From the NCBI RefSeq assembly GCF_032051675.1, contig NZ_CP116968.1, positions 3,651,001-3,715,000 on the forward strand: 64,000 nucleotides of DNA. Direction: 5' to 3'. Below the pieces are notes generated by a model that was not told where the DNA came from, did not search any database, and saw only the letters and a list, made by a program, of their open reading frames with translations. The translations under genes and the position numbers were made by a program. Within the stretch, counting starts at the first letter, position 1, and each line of letters opens with the position of its first letter. Source of the DNA: Candidatus Nitrospira neomarina. Lineage in GTDB: Bacteria; Nitrospirota; Nitrospiria; Nitrospirales; UBA8639. Shown here piece after piece: positions 9,224 to 17,360 of this stretch.

Positions 9224-10147
9224 TTACTTGGTGACTTGCAGGATTTGTTGAATGGCCTCAGCCTTTTGCATTCGGAGAATCTGGTAGATTTTGGGACCAT
9301 CTTCCAGGACGTATTGTCGGTCTTCGGCTTGCACCTGGGCGCACGGGCCTGGTTTGTTTTGCAAAGAAAGAAAACGGGTGACAAGTGGGGGATTCCGTGA
9401 GATCCGTAAAATACTCACGGCACAGGCTTCCCCATCATAGGGTGCCGACACGATGTTGGCGTCATCCCATTCCTGTATATCATAAACATGGGTATGCACT
9501 TTGAGTTGAGGCACATTCGCATTGACCAGGGATGCGGTCGAGTCGATACACCGTTTAAATTCTTTCATACAGGTGATGCGCGAGGTTTGCAGGACCTCGT
9601 CGGTGTTGCCCTCCTTGAGCATCCAGGAACCCTGGACTTCCACCCATTGTCCCCATTCCTGATCGTGAAAGGTCTGTGGGGGAAGAAATGGGACAACACG
9701 ATTTAAAAGGCGATCATCTTCGGTGAGATGTTTCAGGGTGGGAAAGTCGAGGTCCCCGGTCTGAGAGAGACCTGAATTTTTCTGATAGGCTTTCAAGGCC
9801 TGTTTAGTGGTTTCGTCGAGATTTCCTGTATAGGGTCCGACTCCATATCCAAAGCGTCCGAGAAAAATCTGTACTCCGGTCATCAACGTACGAAATTCAT
9901 CCGGCTTTTTCCGTAACGCCTCCAATTCTTCCTGACCCTTCTTCTCTAACGACATTTTTGCAGCGTCCGTTTGTGCCGATTGAGAGGATGGGGGCGACGA
10001 AGATTCAGAAGATTTTTTTGGGGAGTGGGGGGTGTTCAACTCTTCGCCCGAGGCAAAGCCGGAGCCATTTGAAAAGAGTACTGTCCCGATACCCATGAAT
10101 ACATACAGAGCCATTAATCCGACTAAATTACCGGTGTGTTGCGACAT
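9224..10147 (-). CDS. Exported peptidoglycan-binding-domain protein
   Basis: 307 aa. A hydrophobic N-terminal stretch (residues about 7-30, LVGLMALYVFMGIGTVLF) looks like a signal peptide or anchor, followed by a low-complexity Ser/Pro/Lys linker. Residues about 88-142 match a PG_binding_1 repeat: VQIFLGRFGYGVGPYTGNLD, then TTKQALKAYQKNSGL and GDLDFPTLKHL. The C-terminal 160 residues contain three scattered cysteines (TCMKEFKRCID and GEACAV) and no domain I recognise. A cell-wall-associated role is likely. It is flanked by a convergent zinc-ribbon gene and by the lysine-repeat gene upstream. Confidence 0.75.
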   Translation of the reverse strand: MSQHTGNLVGLMALYVFMGIGTVLFSNGSGFASGEELNTPHSPKKSSESSSPPSSQSAQTDAAKMSLEKKGQEELEALRKKPDEFRTLMTGVQIFLGRFGYGVGPYTGNLDETTKQALKAYQKNSGLSQTGDLDFPTLKHLTEDDRLLNRVVPFLPPQTFHDQEWGQWVEVQGSWMLKEGNTDEVLQTSRITCMKEFKRCIDSTASLVNANVPQLKVHTHVYDIQEWDDANIVSAPYDGEACAVSILRISRNPPLVTRFLSLQNKPGPCAQVQAEDRQYVLEDGPKIYQILRMQKAEAIQQILQVTK

Positions 10148-10395
10148 ATCACATTCCCTTCTAAGAACCTAAAAATCAGAACATCTGTGTGGTGTTCAAT
10201 CAATACCTGTGGAGATCAGGATCATTCCAGGTGGAGTTCGTGGAGTCAAGAGCTCTCCTCGTCCATTGAGAGGTGAGCGGTAGTCCGCAAAAAGGTGAAA
10301 TGGAAAAATGATGGAAAAAGTGGAGATGAGGGAGACCGACAAAAGACCCGGTAAGAGGATTCTGTTCTGATTGGCGGCAGAACAGATGGACCCTA

Positions 10396-10430
10396 CCAAA
10401 ACGCCGGATGGAGCATGCCCCATCCGGCGT
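10396..10430 (-). terminator. Rho-independent terminator of the lysine-repeat gene
   Basis: A perfect 11-bp stem, ACGCCGGATGG (10401-10411) with CCATCCGGCGT (10420-10430), and an 8-base loop. Read on the minus strand it is followed by TTTTGG. It lies 22 bp after the stop codon of the 10452-10580 gene. Confidence 0.8.
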
Positions 10431-10451
10431 AAGGTCCGCACACTGGGAAAA

Positions 10452-10580
10452 TTACCGTTTCTTCGTGGCAGCTTTTTTCTTGGCTGGAGCCTTTTTCTTG
10501 GCTGGAGCCTTTTTCTTGGCTGGAGCTTTTTTCTTGGCTGGAGCCTTTTTCTTGGCTGGTGCTTTCTTCTTTGTGGCCAA
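10452..10580 (-). CDS. Tiny lysine-rich (APAKKK)-repeat protein, histone H1-like
   Basis: A 42-residue protein, MATKKK followed by five APAKKK repeats and AATKKR, ending at TAA. I chose the TTG at 10580 because AGGGGGTGA lies at ideal distance upstream; a GTG nine bases earlier sits directly against that Shine-Dalgarno. It is almost entirely Lys, Ala and Pro, like the C-terminal tails of bacterial histone H1-like proteins and of eukaryotic H1, so binding DNA or RNA by charge is the likely role. A terminator follows 22 bp downstream, which supports a real single-gene unit. The five near-identical 18-bp units (differing only by AAA/AAG) also make it prone to repeat-number change. Confidence 0.75.
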   Translation of the reverse strand: MATKKKAPAKKKAPAKKKAPAKKKAPAKKKAPAKKKAATKKR

Positions 10581-10589
10581 AACACTCAC

Positions 10590-10963
10590 CCCCTTTCAAA
10601 TGAGATGCGACGTCGAAGCCGCAGTGATAGCTCACTCCTACGATAGCAGTGAGTCTGTGAATAGGAACCCTTGAGCCCGTTATTAGTGTAGGACGTCACG
10701 CGAAAAATTTATCGGCGCTATCGTTCTGTAATGCCAAGCGATGTTCGGAAGCGAAATTGAAGAGGGAATGATCTAAGCAAGAAGTGTTTCGATAGTTGTG
10801 CATGATGATATTGAATCTATAGTACAACGTCTAAGCAATTAATTCCAGGAATTTTTTTAATTTTTTTTGTCGTGGTGAATCCGACGCAATACGTCTGTCA
10901 GAAATGATGTCGGCGTGACGAAACGCCAACACATAAACATGCTCGAGGAAGGAAGGAAAATAT
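10590..10963. other. Intergenic region upstream of the lysine-repeat gene
   Basis: About 370 bp, AT-rich in the middle (a T-rich run near 10850-10870). No gene seen. It should hold the promoter of the lysine-repeat gene and the 3' end signals of the DUF2914 gene, but I could not pick convincing boxes. Confidence 0.5.
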
Positions 10964-12136
10964 TCACTGTGTGATGGTCGTCAGTTCATGGGACGGCGAA
11001 TAATTTGCGTCGGCTGAGAACGCCATGCGCCCGATGAGTTGCCCGTCTTCCGTCTCTACATTCACCCGCCATTTACCAGGCTGGAGGCGTTGTTTCATGG
11101 TGTACATGCGATAGCCATGTTCTCTCCCCCCGGTGATGGAAATCGGAATGCGATCCGTGGTGATGAATTCAGCCGACTTGGCGAGTGGTCTCCATTCCCA
11201 GTGGTGATAGATGGTGGTATGCAAGGTGATCGGAGCAAACACGGATGAAAAGCTATAGACGGGTGTGTCCGTTCCGACACGGTCATCCGACCGTTTCCAC
11301 ACAGCGTACCAGGGACCATCTTCATAGGTGAGCAGGTATTCATTCTGTTGTTTTTCGATGTGATGATAGATGCCTCCGGATTTGAGGGAGAGGGGAATGG
11401 GAGGAATCCAATTTAAAAAATATAACGTGGTGCACAGGCCCACCAGGGCAAAAGCCGGGAAACAAATGCTCAAGGAAGCCCTCATAGGAAGATTGGGAAT
11501 GCCGCGGAGGGTGAGACGGACGGTTTCCCATACGACGGCTATGGTGATGAGGGCACCGGTTAAAAAGACCGCCGCATTCATCCAGCCCGTCAGGACAGGG
11601 AGGAAAAAGGTCATAAAGCTTAAGGTGACGATCGCAAAGAGGCCCACCAGCATTTTGAGACTGGAATACCGTTTGGAAAGAAATTCATTGGCGATGAGCA
11701 ACCCGACAATGATTCCCAAAAAGATGGCGGACGTGGACCATGATGCACTTTGGGAATAGAGGATGGCATAGGCACTGAACAGCCCACCTAATAAAAATTG
11801 CATGGCCTTGCCAAAATGCGGACGGGCCTGATGCATCAGGCTCAAGACATTCCAGCCGGGTTTGTCCGGTGTTGAGGGGATCAGTCCTAATTGAAACCGT
11901 CCGGTGAGAATGATGAGAGTGCCCAGGAGCGTGATGTAGAGAAGGATAATCAGATTATCCAGCAATCGATCGATGCGTGTTAACGTGAGGGTGTCATAGG
12001 TCACACCGGCGAAAAAAAAGACGGCCGGGAGAATGGGTTTGAGGAATGTCGAGTGCCACTGCATCATCGTCTGGGCCACTGACGTGGTGAGAGACGCCGT
12101 ATACGTCGAAGACAATTTGTGAGTCGTCAGATTCAT
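10964..12136 (-). CDS. DUF2914 domain membrane protein
   Basis: 390 aa. The N-terminal half has about seven or eight hydrophobic segments (for example AVFFFAGVTYDTL, LIILLYITLLGTLIIL, AIFLGIIVGLLIA, IVTLSFMTFFLPVL, AVFLTGALITIAVVW, FALVGLCTTLYFLNW). The C-terminal 120 residues form the DUF2914 domain: VYSFSSVFAPITLHTTIYHH, the WEWRP block, GGREHGYRMYTMKQRLQPG and KWRVNVETEDGQLIGRM. This soluble domain is presumably periplasmic. The family has no assigned reaction. It is divergent from the broken methyltransferase gene. Confidence 0.85.
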   Translation of the reverse strand: MNLTTHKLSSTYTASLTTSVAQTMMQWHSTFLKPILPAVFFFAGVTYDTLTLTRIDRLLDNLIILLYITLLGTLIILTGRFQLGLIPSTPDKPGWNVLSLMHQARPHFGKAMQFLLGGLFSAYAILYSQSASWSTSAIFLGIIVGLLIANEFLSKRYSSLKMLVGLFAIVTLSFMTFFLPVLTGWMNAAVFLTGALITIAVVWETVRLTLRGIPNLPMRASLSICFPAFALVGLCTTLYFLNWIPPIPLSLKSGGIYHHIEKQQNEYLLTYEDGPWYAVWKRSDDRVGTDTPVYSFSSVFAPITLHTTIYHHWEWRPLAKSAEFITTDRIPISITGGREHGYRMYTMKQRLQPGKWRVNVETEDGQLIGRMAFSADANYSPSHELTTITQ

Positions 12137-12210
12137 TGTACCCCTTCCTTGAAAATCCTCGGAAGATTGACGGGATTTCTTAAAGGGGTGGGGCAGAATG
12201 CTTTGGAAGC

Positions 12211-12684
12211 TTGTACAAGCTGTTTATGAATCAAGACAATGGGACTGCATCGCCTTCAGCTCTTTCTCTGACGCTGGTCGGAATCCAATTTGTCCTAATC
12301 GGGTTGATCGCCTTAACCGGACCGCTGTGGCCACAAGAGTGGAGCCTTCGAGCCATACTTGCTGGTGGCGGAGTGGTAGGCCTCTGGGGGTTGCCGTTCA
12401 TGGGACTGTGTCAGAAAAAGGTGTTTCGGGAAGTTCCTGGCCAGGGGAAACTCATTGTCCTCGGCCCTTACCGTTGGATCAGGCATCCCATTTATACCAG
12501 CGTCTTTTTGGTGTCGCTGGCTTGGACTCTGGGAAGTCCCCTTCCCTACCGTATACTGTTATGAGTGGGATTAGTGATGACCTTATCGTTCAAACTCCGC
12601 TACGAAGAGCGCCTCTTGCTGGAACGATTCCCTGAAAATGAGGCCTACCGACATCAGACAAAACGTCTCATTCCTTATTCTTTG
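12211..12684 (+). pseudogene. Isoprenylcysteine-methyltransferase-like gene broken by an in-frame TGA
   Basis: The first part (12211-12564) encodes several membrane segments and the ICMT/PEMT signature LGPYRWIRHPIYTSVFL, ending ...LPYRILL at a TGA (12562-12564). Translation in the same frame continues at once with VGLVMTLSFKLRYEERLLLE and RFPENEAYRHQTKRLIPYSL, which is exactly the expected C-terminal half. Family members usually carry Trp at this point, so a TGG-to-TGA change is the simplest explanation. After KRLIPYSL the frame runs on without the normal stop, suggesting further decay. A GTG and an ATG just after the TGA could in principle restart translation. It is most likely a recent pseudogene; a sequencing error is the alternative. 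Confidence 0.8.
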
Positions 12685-12940
12685 GTAAAGCAAATCACAT
12701 TGGTGGTCAAAGAGAGTGTTAGAGGGGTTGAGTTGACGTGGTGTGGGGAATCATTCCCATTAAGAGGCCGTATCAAAAGCAACAACTGTGCTAGTATTTG
12801 TTGTCTCGAAGAATATGACCCTGTGAAGCCATCTGGCCTTGGGGTGCTGTGCCTGGCAGGTGAGCATCCAGTCCATTAGGCATCCTATTTTGAATGCTTT
12901 TCGGCTAAATTCAGATGATATTCATGGAGGCGTGACACTT

Positions 12941-13471
12941 GTGGAAGAGTCTAGAGAGCGTGCTATCGAGGCATTCTGGATCCTGAACGACATTGGAGGC
13001 GACTTAATCGGTGCAACCCGAGCCTTTGAGTATTTTGAGACACCCAATTTTAAGGGAGGCGCTACGGATCGGGTGCTTCGGATATTCAACAGAATGGCAG
13101 ACTCGTTTCTCTTTGTGACTTTGGCGAAATGGATTGAATTCTACGATCGCTATCACGTTCTCATCCCTCCGGACGCAAGACCGATCTGTGAATCGCTACG
13201 AAATGAATTGGACAAAAGAGGGGTTCGGGAATTCCGAAACACGGTTATCGGTCATATTTGGAGCAAGAAACATAGTCGCCCTCTTTTGCCAAATGAGATC
13301 GAAATTCTTGCCAGAAAAATCACTAAGGGAGATTCGAAAGAATTTTTAAAATGGATCAATGATCCCAATAATAATCAGCTTGGCGAGACGATTGTTGGCA
13401 CTACCGAATTTGTTCGAGATGCAATCAAGAGGAAGTGGTCGCTTTCGGAGCAAGAGTTATTTTTAAACTAA
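12941..13471 (+). CDS. Hypothetical protein with a HEPN-like RNxxxxH motif
   Basis: Not a family I can name. The frame is open from 12839; I suggest GTG 12941 (MEESRERAIEAFWILND), about ten bases after a GGAGG, giving about 176 aa. GTG 12932 sits too close to that GGAGG. The protein looks largely alpha-helical, with FNRMADSFLFVTLAKWIEFY in the first half and then EFRNTVIGHIWSKKH. RNTVIGH fits the R-x(4-6)-H signature of HEPN RNases, with a polar residue after Arg. AT content is higher than in its neighbours, and it sits between a pseudogene and repeats, so it looks acquired. No antitoxin-like partner is adjacent. The HEPN assignment is an inference from one motif. Confidence 0.6.
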   Translation: MEESRERAIEAFWILNDIGGDLIGATRAFEYFETPNFKGGATDRVLRIFNRMADSFLFVTLAKWIEFYDRYHVLIPPDARPICESLRNELDKRGVREFRNTVIGHIWSKKHSRPLLPNEIEILARKITKGDSKEFLKWINDPNNNQLGETIVGTTEFVRDAIKRKWSLSEQELFLN

Positions 13472-13770
13472 AAAAGTTGATCATCCCTGCCATCCCGTTC
13501 GATCCCGATGCCTTTAAAAGCACCGTGCGAGGGTCACCCATAGTAAACCTTAAGCCCACTGCAAGCTGACCATCGATCAGACACTGTCTGCTGAATTGTG
13601 AACGATCAAGGAAGAGCCTATATCCTAGGAGACCATTTCATTCTGAGCCCTTCGGCAAACTCAAGGCAAGTTCCACGAATGATCTCGCTGAACCCTAGCC
13701 GCTCACTAGGGCACGGATCCTTCGCCGTGGTCTCAGGATGACCGTCGGATTAGGGCCTAAGCGAGTCATC
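13472..13770. other. Gene-free stretch holding a REP-like repeat
   Basis: About 300 bp with no gene. The right half (13639-13743) is a repeat-like element described separately; the left half shows nothing I recognise. Confidence 0.5.
13639..13743. repeat. REP-like intergenic element with terminal inverted ends
   Basis: The left end TCATTCTGAGCCCTTCGGC resembles the inverse of the right end GCCGTGGTCTCAGGATGAC, and a hairpin CCCTAG-N7-CTAGGG lies inside. The wording (CTGAGCCCTTCGGCAAACTC, then CTTCGCCGTGGTCTCAGGAT) is typical of short dispersed repeats in many genomes. There is no second full copy in this window, so dispersal is inferred. Confidence 0.45.
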
Positions 13771-14319
13771 ATGTGTCCATCTAATAACGTGAATGTTCCT
13801 ACCCTCATCCTTCCTGGTATCGGCAACTCTGACCAAATCCATTGGCAAACGCTGTGGGAGTCTGCGAACTCCGAGTTTGTTCGTGTGCAGCAACGAGATT
13901 GGGAAAATCCTGTTTGCCATGAGTGGGTGAATGTTCTTGAGCAAGCCGTGGCAAAAATCGGTGAAAGTCCCGTGCTTGTTGCGCACAGTTTGGGGTGTCT
14001 CTGCGTCGCGCATTGGGCGGCGCGTACGAGTCTCAAGATCAAAGGGGCCTTGCTGGTAGCGCCACCCAATCCAGAAGATAGCGGTTTCCCCTCCGAGGCC
14101 ATCGGATTTTCTCCCTTGCCTTTAGGTTCGTGTGGATTTCCAAGCATCGTGGTGGCTAGTTCCAACGATCCGTATGGGGGTCTTGAGTTTGCCCGGTCTT
14201 GCGCGTCGGGGTGGGGCAGTCGTTTTGTGAATATTGGGCCAGCAGGGCACATCAATTCAGAAAGTGGTCTTGGGGACTGGCCTGAGGGATGGGCTCTTTA
14301 TCAAGAATTGACCGCTTAA
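13771..14319 (+). CDS. RBBP9/YdeN-type alpha/beta hydrolase
   Basis: A small serine hydrolase of about 182 aa from the ATG at 13771; the frame is open to 13738, but those residues are not needed. The N-terminal VPTLILPGIGNSDQIHWQTLW is typical of the DUF1234/RBBP9 family. The nucleophile elbow is VAHSLGCLCVAHW, the acid lies in SSNDPYGG and the histidine in GPAGHINSESGLGDWPEGW, so the triad is complete. Substrate unknown. A folded dispersed repeat begins about 55 bp after its stop. The start codon is uncertain because no clear Shine-Dalgarno is visible. Confidence 0.88.
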   Translation: MCPSNNVNVPTLILPGIGNSDQIHWQTLWESANSEFVRVQQRDWENPVCHEWVNVLEQAVAKIGESPVLVAHSLGCLCVAHWAARTSLKIKGALLVAPPNPEDSGFPSEAIGFSPLPLGSCGFPSIVVASSNDPYGGLEFARSCASGWGSRFVNIGPAGHINSESGLGDWPEGWALYQELTA

Positions 14320-14373
14320 CGGATGTTTTTGGACCACTTTACATTGTGAGGTGGCCTCTAGAACATGATATTT

Positions 14374-14565
14374 GCCGGGTTTCGGCCCGGCAGCCGAGGT
14401 CCTTTTGTTTCGGCAAAAGGACCCAAAACCAGTGACTTCCCGTCCGATCGCATTAAAGTGGGACGGACGCGAGCCTATAGGAGGGCGGCCTAACTCGCTG
14501 CGCTCAAACAAAGTCCGCCGGTTCATGAGAGCGTCCGACCCAAGGACCGGACGGCAGGCGTCGGT
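14374..14565. repeat. Folded dispersed repeat, copy 1
   Basis: About 190 bp, matched by a second copy in the same orientation at 35977-36161. It contains four nested or serial hairpins. GCCGGG/CCCGGC is at 14374-14391. A perfect 10-bp stem, GGTCCTTTTG (14398-14407) with CAAAAGGACC (14414-14423), follows. CCGTCCG (14440-14446) pairs with CGGACGG (14548-14554). Inside that, GGACGGACGC pairs with GCGTCCGACC. In copy 2 the second and third helices differ in sequence but still pair. On the minus strand a dubious frame reads ALMNRRTLFERSEL, a phrase I recall from annotated but spurious short ORFs in other bacteria. Confidence 0.8.
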
Positions 14566-14715
14566 CAAAAGGGAGTGGGTACATAAAGACAAGGAAGAAT
14601 TTGAAAATTAATTGGAATCACTGAAGATAATCGGCCTGGGATAACCAGATCGCTCGATACACCTAAGACGAATAAAGGGATGAAGAGTGAAGGTCCGAGG
14701 TGTCTTTGCCAAGGA

Positions 14716-15600
14716 TCAGGGCGAGGGTTTATCCCTCATTGGCGGGGGATTCTTCGTGGTCAGGATGGTGTGAGCGGCTTGGGAAGCCTCTTTGACCAAA
14801 ATTCCCATTTTGGGGTGGGAAGGTTCGAGGTCGACGGGGAAGCCGTAGTGACGCAACCGTTCGCTTGCCAGATGGCCAATAGAGGCGACCATCATACGGT
14901 GAAGCGCTTTTCTAAAAAGGTTAATCTTCTCGTCTTTTTCCAACACCTTAACGAGATGTTCCACTTGAATGGCGTTCGTGATCAACAAAACAGGAATGAC
15001 CCCATCCATGACTTCCTGAAGCAGATGTTTCAGGGGTGCCAGATCCTCGGGTAAGGTCCAACGATAGACCGGTACCGGCCGGACTTTTGCTCCCCGTACC
15101 CTCAGGCCTTCCAGAAATTTCGGGTTACTGATCCCATATTCCTGCACGGCGATCCGTAAGCCCTGGAGCCCATCCGGGTAGGATGCATCAAGAGCGACGA
15201 GCGTATCTTTCCATGTGTTGGGTTCAGGGACCAGAATGTTCGGCTGAAGTCCAAGCTCCTTTAATACCAGGGCTGGCTTGGGACCCCGGACGACGAGCAC
15301 CGTGTTTCGCAAAGCGGCAATGATCGCCTCACGAGTATGCCGGGTTTGTACAACATCCAGCAGAGTCCGGAATCCTACCCCGGTGAGCAGGACCAGTAGG
15401 TCGACCTGACCTGCCATCAAGGCATCGCCACATTCCAGCGCCTGAGGATTGTCCGATAGTGGGAGCTCCCTCATTGACGGCGCGACCATAGGCACGCCTC
15501 CGTGCCGGATAATCAGCCGTTCCATTTCCGGGGCCATCCGGCTTTCAAGAGCCCCCACACGGAGTCCCTGGAAGCCGACATTGAGTTGTTCACCGCTCAT
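14716..15600 (-). CDS. hemD: Uroporphyrinogen-III synthase (HemD-like)
   Basis: Closes and inverts hydroxymethylbilane to uroporphyrinogen III on the way to heme, siroheme and cobalamin. The protein has 294 aa, slightly above the family norm of 250-270. It shows the two-lobed pattern of the poorly conserved HemD fold: GLRVGALESRMAPEMERLI at the N-terminus, DLLVLLTGVGFRTLLD, VVRGPKPALVLKELGL, the linker LRIAVQEYGISNPKFLEGL, PVPVYRW, and the C-terminal VASIGHLASERLRHYGFPVD with EPSHPKMGILVKE. These Y(R)W and T/N-x-G elements are characteristic. The family is sequence-diverse, so a HemD-domain paralogue is possible. It follows the SUMF1-like gene on the same strand, 29 bp apart, perhaps as one transcript. 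Confidence 0.85.
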   Translation of the reverse strand: MSGEQLNVGFQGLRVGALESRMAPEMERLIIRHGGVPMVAPSMRELPLSDNPQALECGDALMAGQVDLLVLLTGVGFRTLLDVVQTRHTREAIIAALRNTVLVVRGPKPALVLKELGLQPNILVPEPNTWKDTLVALDASYPDGLQGLRIAVQEYGISNPKFLEGLRVRGAKVRPVPVYRWTLPEDLAPLKHLLQEVMDGVIPVLLITNAIQVEHLVKVLEKDEKINLFRKALHRMMVASIGHLASERLRHYGFPVDLEPSHPKMGILVKEASQAAHTILTTKNPPPMRDKPSP

Positions 15601-15629
15601 GGTGGTACCTTACAGAGGGGGTGAAAAAT

Positions 15630-16493
15630 TTATTGGCCCGATGGAGCAGGCACATCCTGGGCGCATCGAAATCCAGTGGAATTATTGCGGTCCGTTGGAA
15701 GACTTTTGATCCTCGTAAAAATTCGTACCTGTGGGGTTTCCCCCTGCCAGCCTGAACTCCGCAATACTTTATATTGGCCGGTTGCGGGTCCTGGGGGATT
15801 CCGGGCAGGACTTTTGGCATAATAATCTGCTTCGTACCAGTCGGCCACCCATTCCCAGACATTACCCGCCACATCATAGATGCCATAGGGGCTTTTGCCT
15901 TTTTCATAAATACCCACCTGGGTTAACGTGGCCTCTCCCCGCCACGATTGATTAAAGTTCAAATGTTCCAGCGTAGGTTCGACGTCACCCCAAGGAAATC
16001 GCCAGTCGTTGGGTCCTTTTGCCGCTTTTTCCCACTCGGCTTCGGTAGGAAGGCGTTTCCCGGCCCAATCGCAATAGGCTTCGGCATCCTTCCAGTCCAC
16101 GTTGATGACGGGAAGGTCGGTGACCGACTCGGGCATCATATTTCCTTTCCAGAGTCCTTTCTTTTGATCCGTGGGATGTTGGGGAGTCCGATGACCGGTT
16201 TCAGTCACGAATTGAAGATACCGCCCGTTAGTGAGTTCATACTTATCCATATAAAAACTACTCACAAACACATCATGATTCGGCCGTTCGTCAAGTCCTC
16301 CATCCCGGGCCGCCTTGGGCACACCCATGGGAAAGACTCCCTCAGGAATCAAGACCATCGGAGCGCCGTCTTTTCCCACAATTTCCTGCGGAGTCTCAGA
16401 AGCGCTAACCGTGCTGGAAACTGCAGCGATGAGTAGTAGGCCTGTCCATATCCCAACATACCCTACCCGTCGATTCCACATCCTTCCTACCAT
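15630..16493 (-). CDS. Exported SUMF1/EgtB-type (formylglycine-generating enzyme-like) protein
   Basis: 287 aa from the ATG at 16493 (MVGRMWNRRVGYVG), with a signal peptide (VGIWTGLLLIAAVSSTVSA). The frame is open to 16526. The mature part is an FGE-sulfatase domain throughout: MVLIPEGVFPMGVP, DERPNHDVFVSSFYMDKYEL, LPVINVDWKDAEAYCDWAGK, RLPTEAEWEKAA, RFPWGD, GIYDVAGNVWEWVADWY, VLRSSGW, and RNNSTGFRCAQD at the end. The catalytic cysteine pair of true FGEs is not obvious, so a structural or chaperone-like role outside the membrane is as likely as oxidase activity. Exported SUMF1-like proteins are common in Nitrospira near respiratory genes (from memory). Confidence 0.88.
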   Translation of the reverse strand: MVGRMWNRRVGYVGIWTGLLLIAAVSSTVSASETPQEIVGKDGAPMVLIPEGVFPMGVPKAARDGGLDERPNHDVFVSSFYMDKYELTNGRYLQFVTETGHRTPQHPTDQKKGLWKGNMMPESVTDLPVINVDWKDAEAYCDWAGKRLPTEAEWEKAAKGPNDWRFPWGDVEPTLEHLNFNQSWRGEATLTQVGIYEKGKSPYGIYDVAGNVWEWVADWYEADYYAKSPARNPPGPATGQYKVLRSSGWQGETPQVRIFTRIKSLPTDRNNSTGFRCAQDVPAPSGQ

Positions 16494-16526
16494 TTTTTCC
16501 TCCAATTTTTTCTGGGAATCACACAA

Positions 16527-16877
16527 TTTTTTAATGATTTGATTACTAAAATACCATAATTCCGTTTGATCATGAATGTTAGGTCAAAGGTTTCGGAGGG
16601 AAAGTTGAACCATGAAGCCACACTTAGACTCCACAGGCTCGGCTTTGGCGTCGCCAGAAGGAGCCGTAGACTATTCCTCCTGTTTTTATCGTGAACCGTT
16701 GGGTCGAAAGGCGGGATCCTAAAGAAATACAGAAATGGTGCGATTTTCAACAGACCTTGGGATTCTTTGACGTTCGTTCGGCAACTTGCTCCATCCCAGG
16801 CTCCTGGGTATGATGCCTTTCTCCGAAAATATTCGTGGGCGATATGGTCTCACTCTTCATCCATTGACGGAATTGAG
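16527..16877. other. Divergent intergenic region
   Basis: About 350 bp between the SUMF1-like and VOC genes; no gene, repeat or clear promoter recognised. It must contain promoters for both directions. Confidence 0.5.
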
Positions 16878-17288
16878 ATGCAGGAAAAACGAAAAACCCT
16901 CGGGCTTCGACATTTGGCCTTACGGGTCAGGGATGTTCAGGCATCCCAGCGGTTTTATGAACGACTTTTTGATATGAAGGTTGTGTGGCAGCCAGATCCC
17001 GGGAATGTCTACCTCAGTACGGGCTATGATAATCTCGCACTGCATCAAGTGACTTCTGAAGAGTTGAGTCAATTTAACCTCTCCCGGGTTCACCCGTTGG
17101 ATCATTTGGGGTTTTTGATGGATTCTCCGGCAAGTGTAGAGGCGCTATTTTCGGAAGCCACAACACAGGGCCTCACGATTGTGAAACCTCTGAAGCAACA
17201 TCGCGACGGCAGTTATTCGTTTTATCTCTCGGATCCGGATTTGAATACAATTCAGGTGTTGTTTGAACCCTCAATCCAATTGCGATAG
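16878..17288 (+). CDS. VOC (glyoxalase/bleomycin-resistance) family protein
   Basis: 136 aa from the ATG at 16878 (MQEKRKTLGLRHLALRV); the frame is open upstream to 16767, but the extra 37 residues are not part of the fold. Two beta-alpha-beta-beta-beta units are visible: GLRHLALRVRDVQASQRFYE, then LDHLGFLMDSPASVEALF with SFYLSDPDLNTIQVLFEP. The metal ligands of the family can be assigned to His in GLRHLAL, His in LDHLGF and Glu in LFEP. The substrate cannot be predicted: dioxygenase, lyase or antibiotic-binding members share this fold. The next gene starts 72 bp downstream on the same strand. Confidence 0.85.
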   Translation: MQEKRKTLGLRHLALRVRDVQASQRFYERLFDMKVVWQPDPGNVYLSTGYDNLALHQVTSEELSQFNLSRVHPLDHLGFLMDSPASVEALFSEATTQGLTIVKPLKQHRDGSYSFYLSDPDLNTIQVLFEPSIQLR

Positions 17289-17360
17289 AGCAAAGTCGAA
17301 CCCTTGTGGTTCCTTCTTTTCGCAGGATACGACTCAGTTCTCTCTCCCTATCATCTTGCC

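Noticed and set aside
10371-10646. Plus-strand frame with FLAGAFFLAGA-like hydrophobic repeats
   Set aside because: It is the antisense of the lysine-repeat gene; the minus strand has the Shine-Dalgarno and terminator.
12565-12879. Second half of the methyltransferase as a separate gene
   Set aside because: It is in the same frame as the first half and continues its family pattern; a separate function is unlikely.
14257-14592. Minus-strand frame with LFERSEL
   Set aside because: It lies within the folded repeat; similar phrases are typical of spurious ORFs over such repeats.
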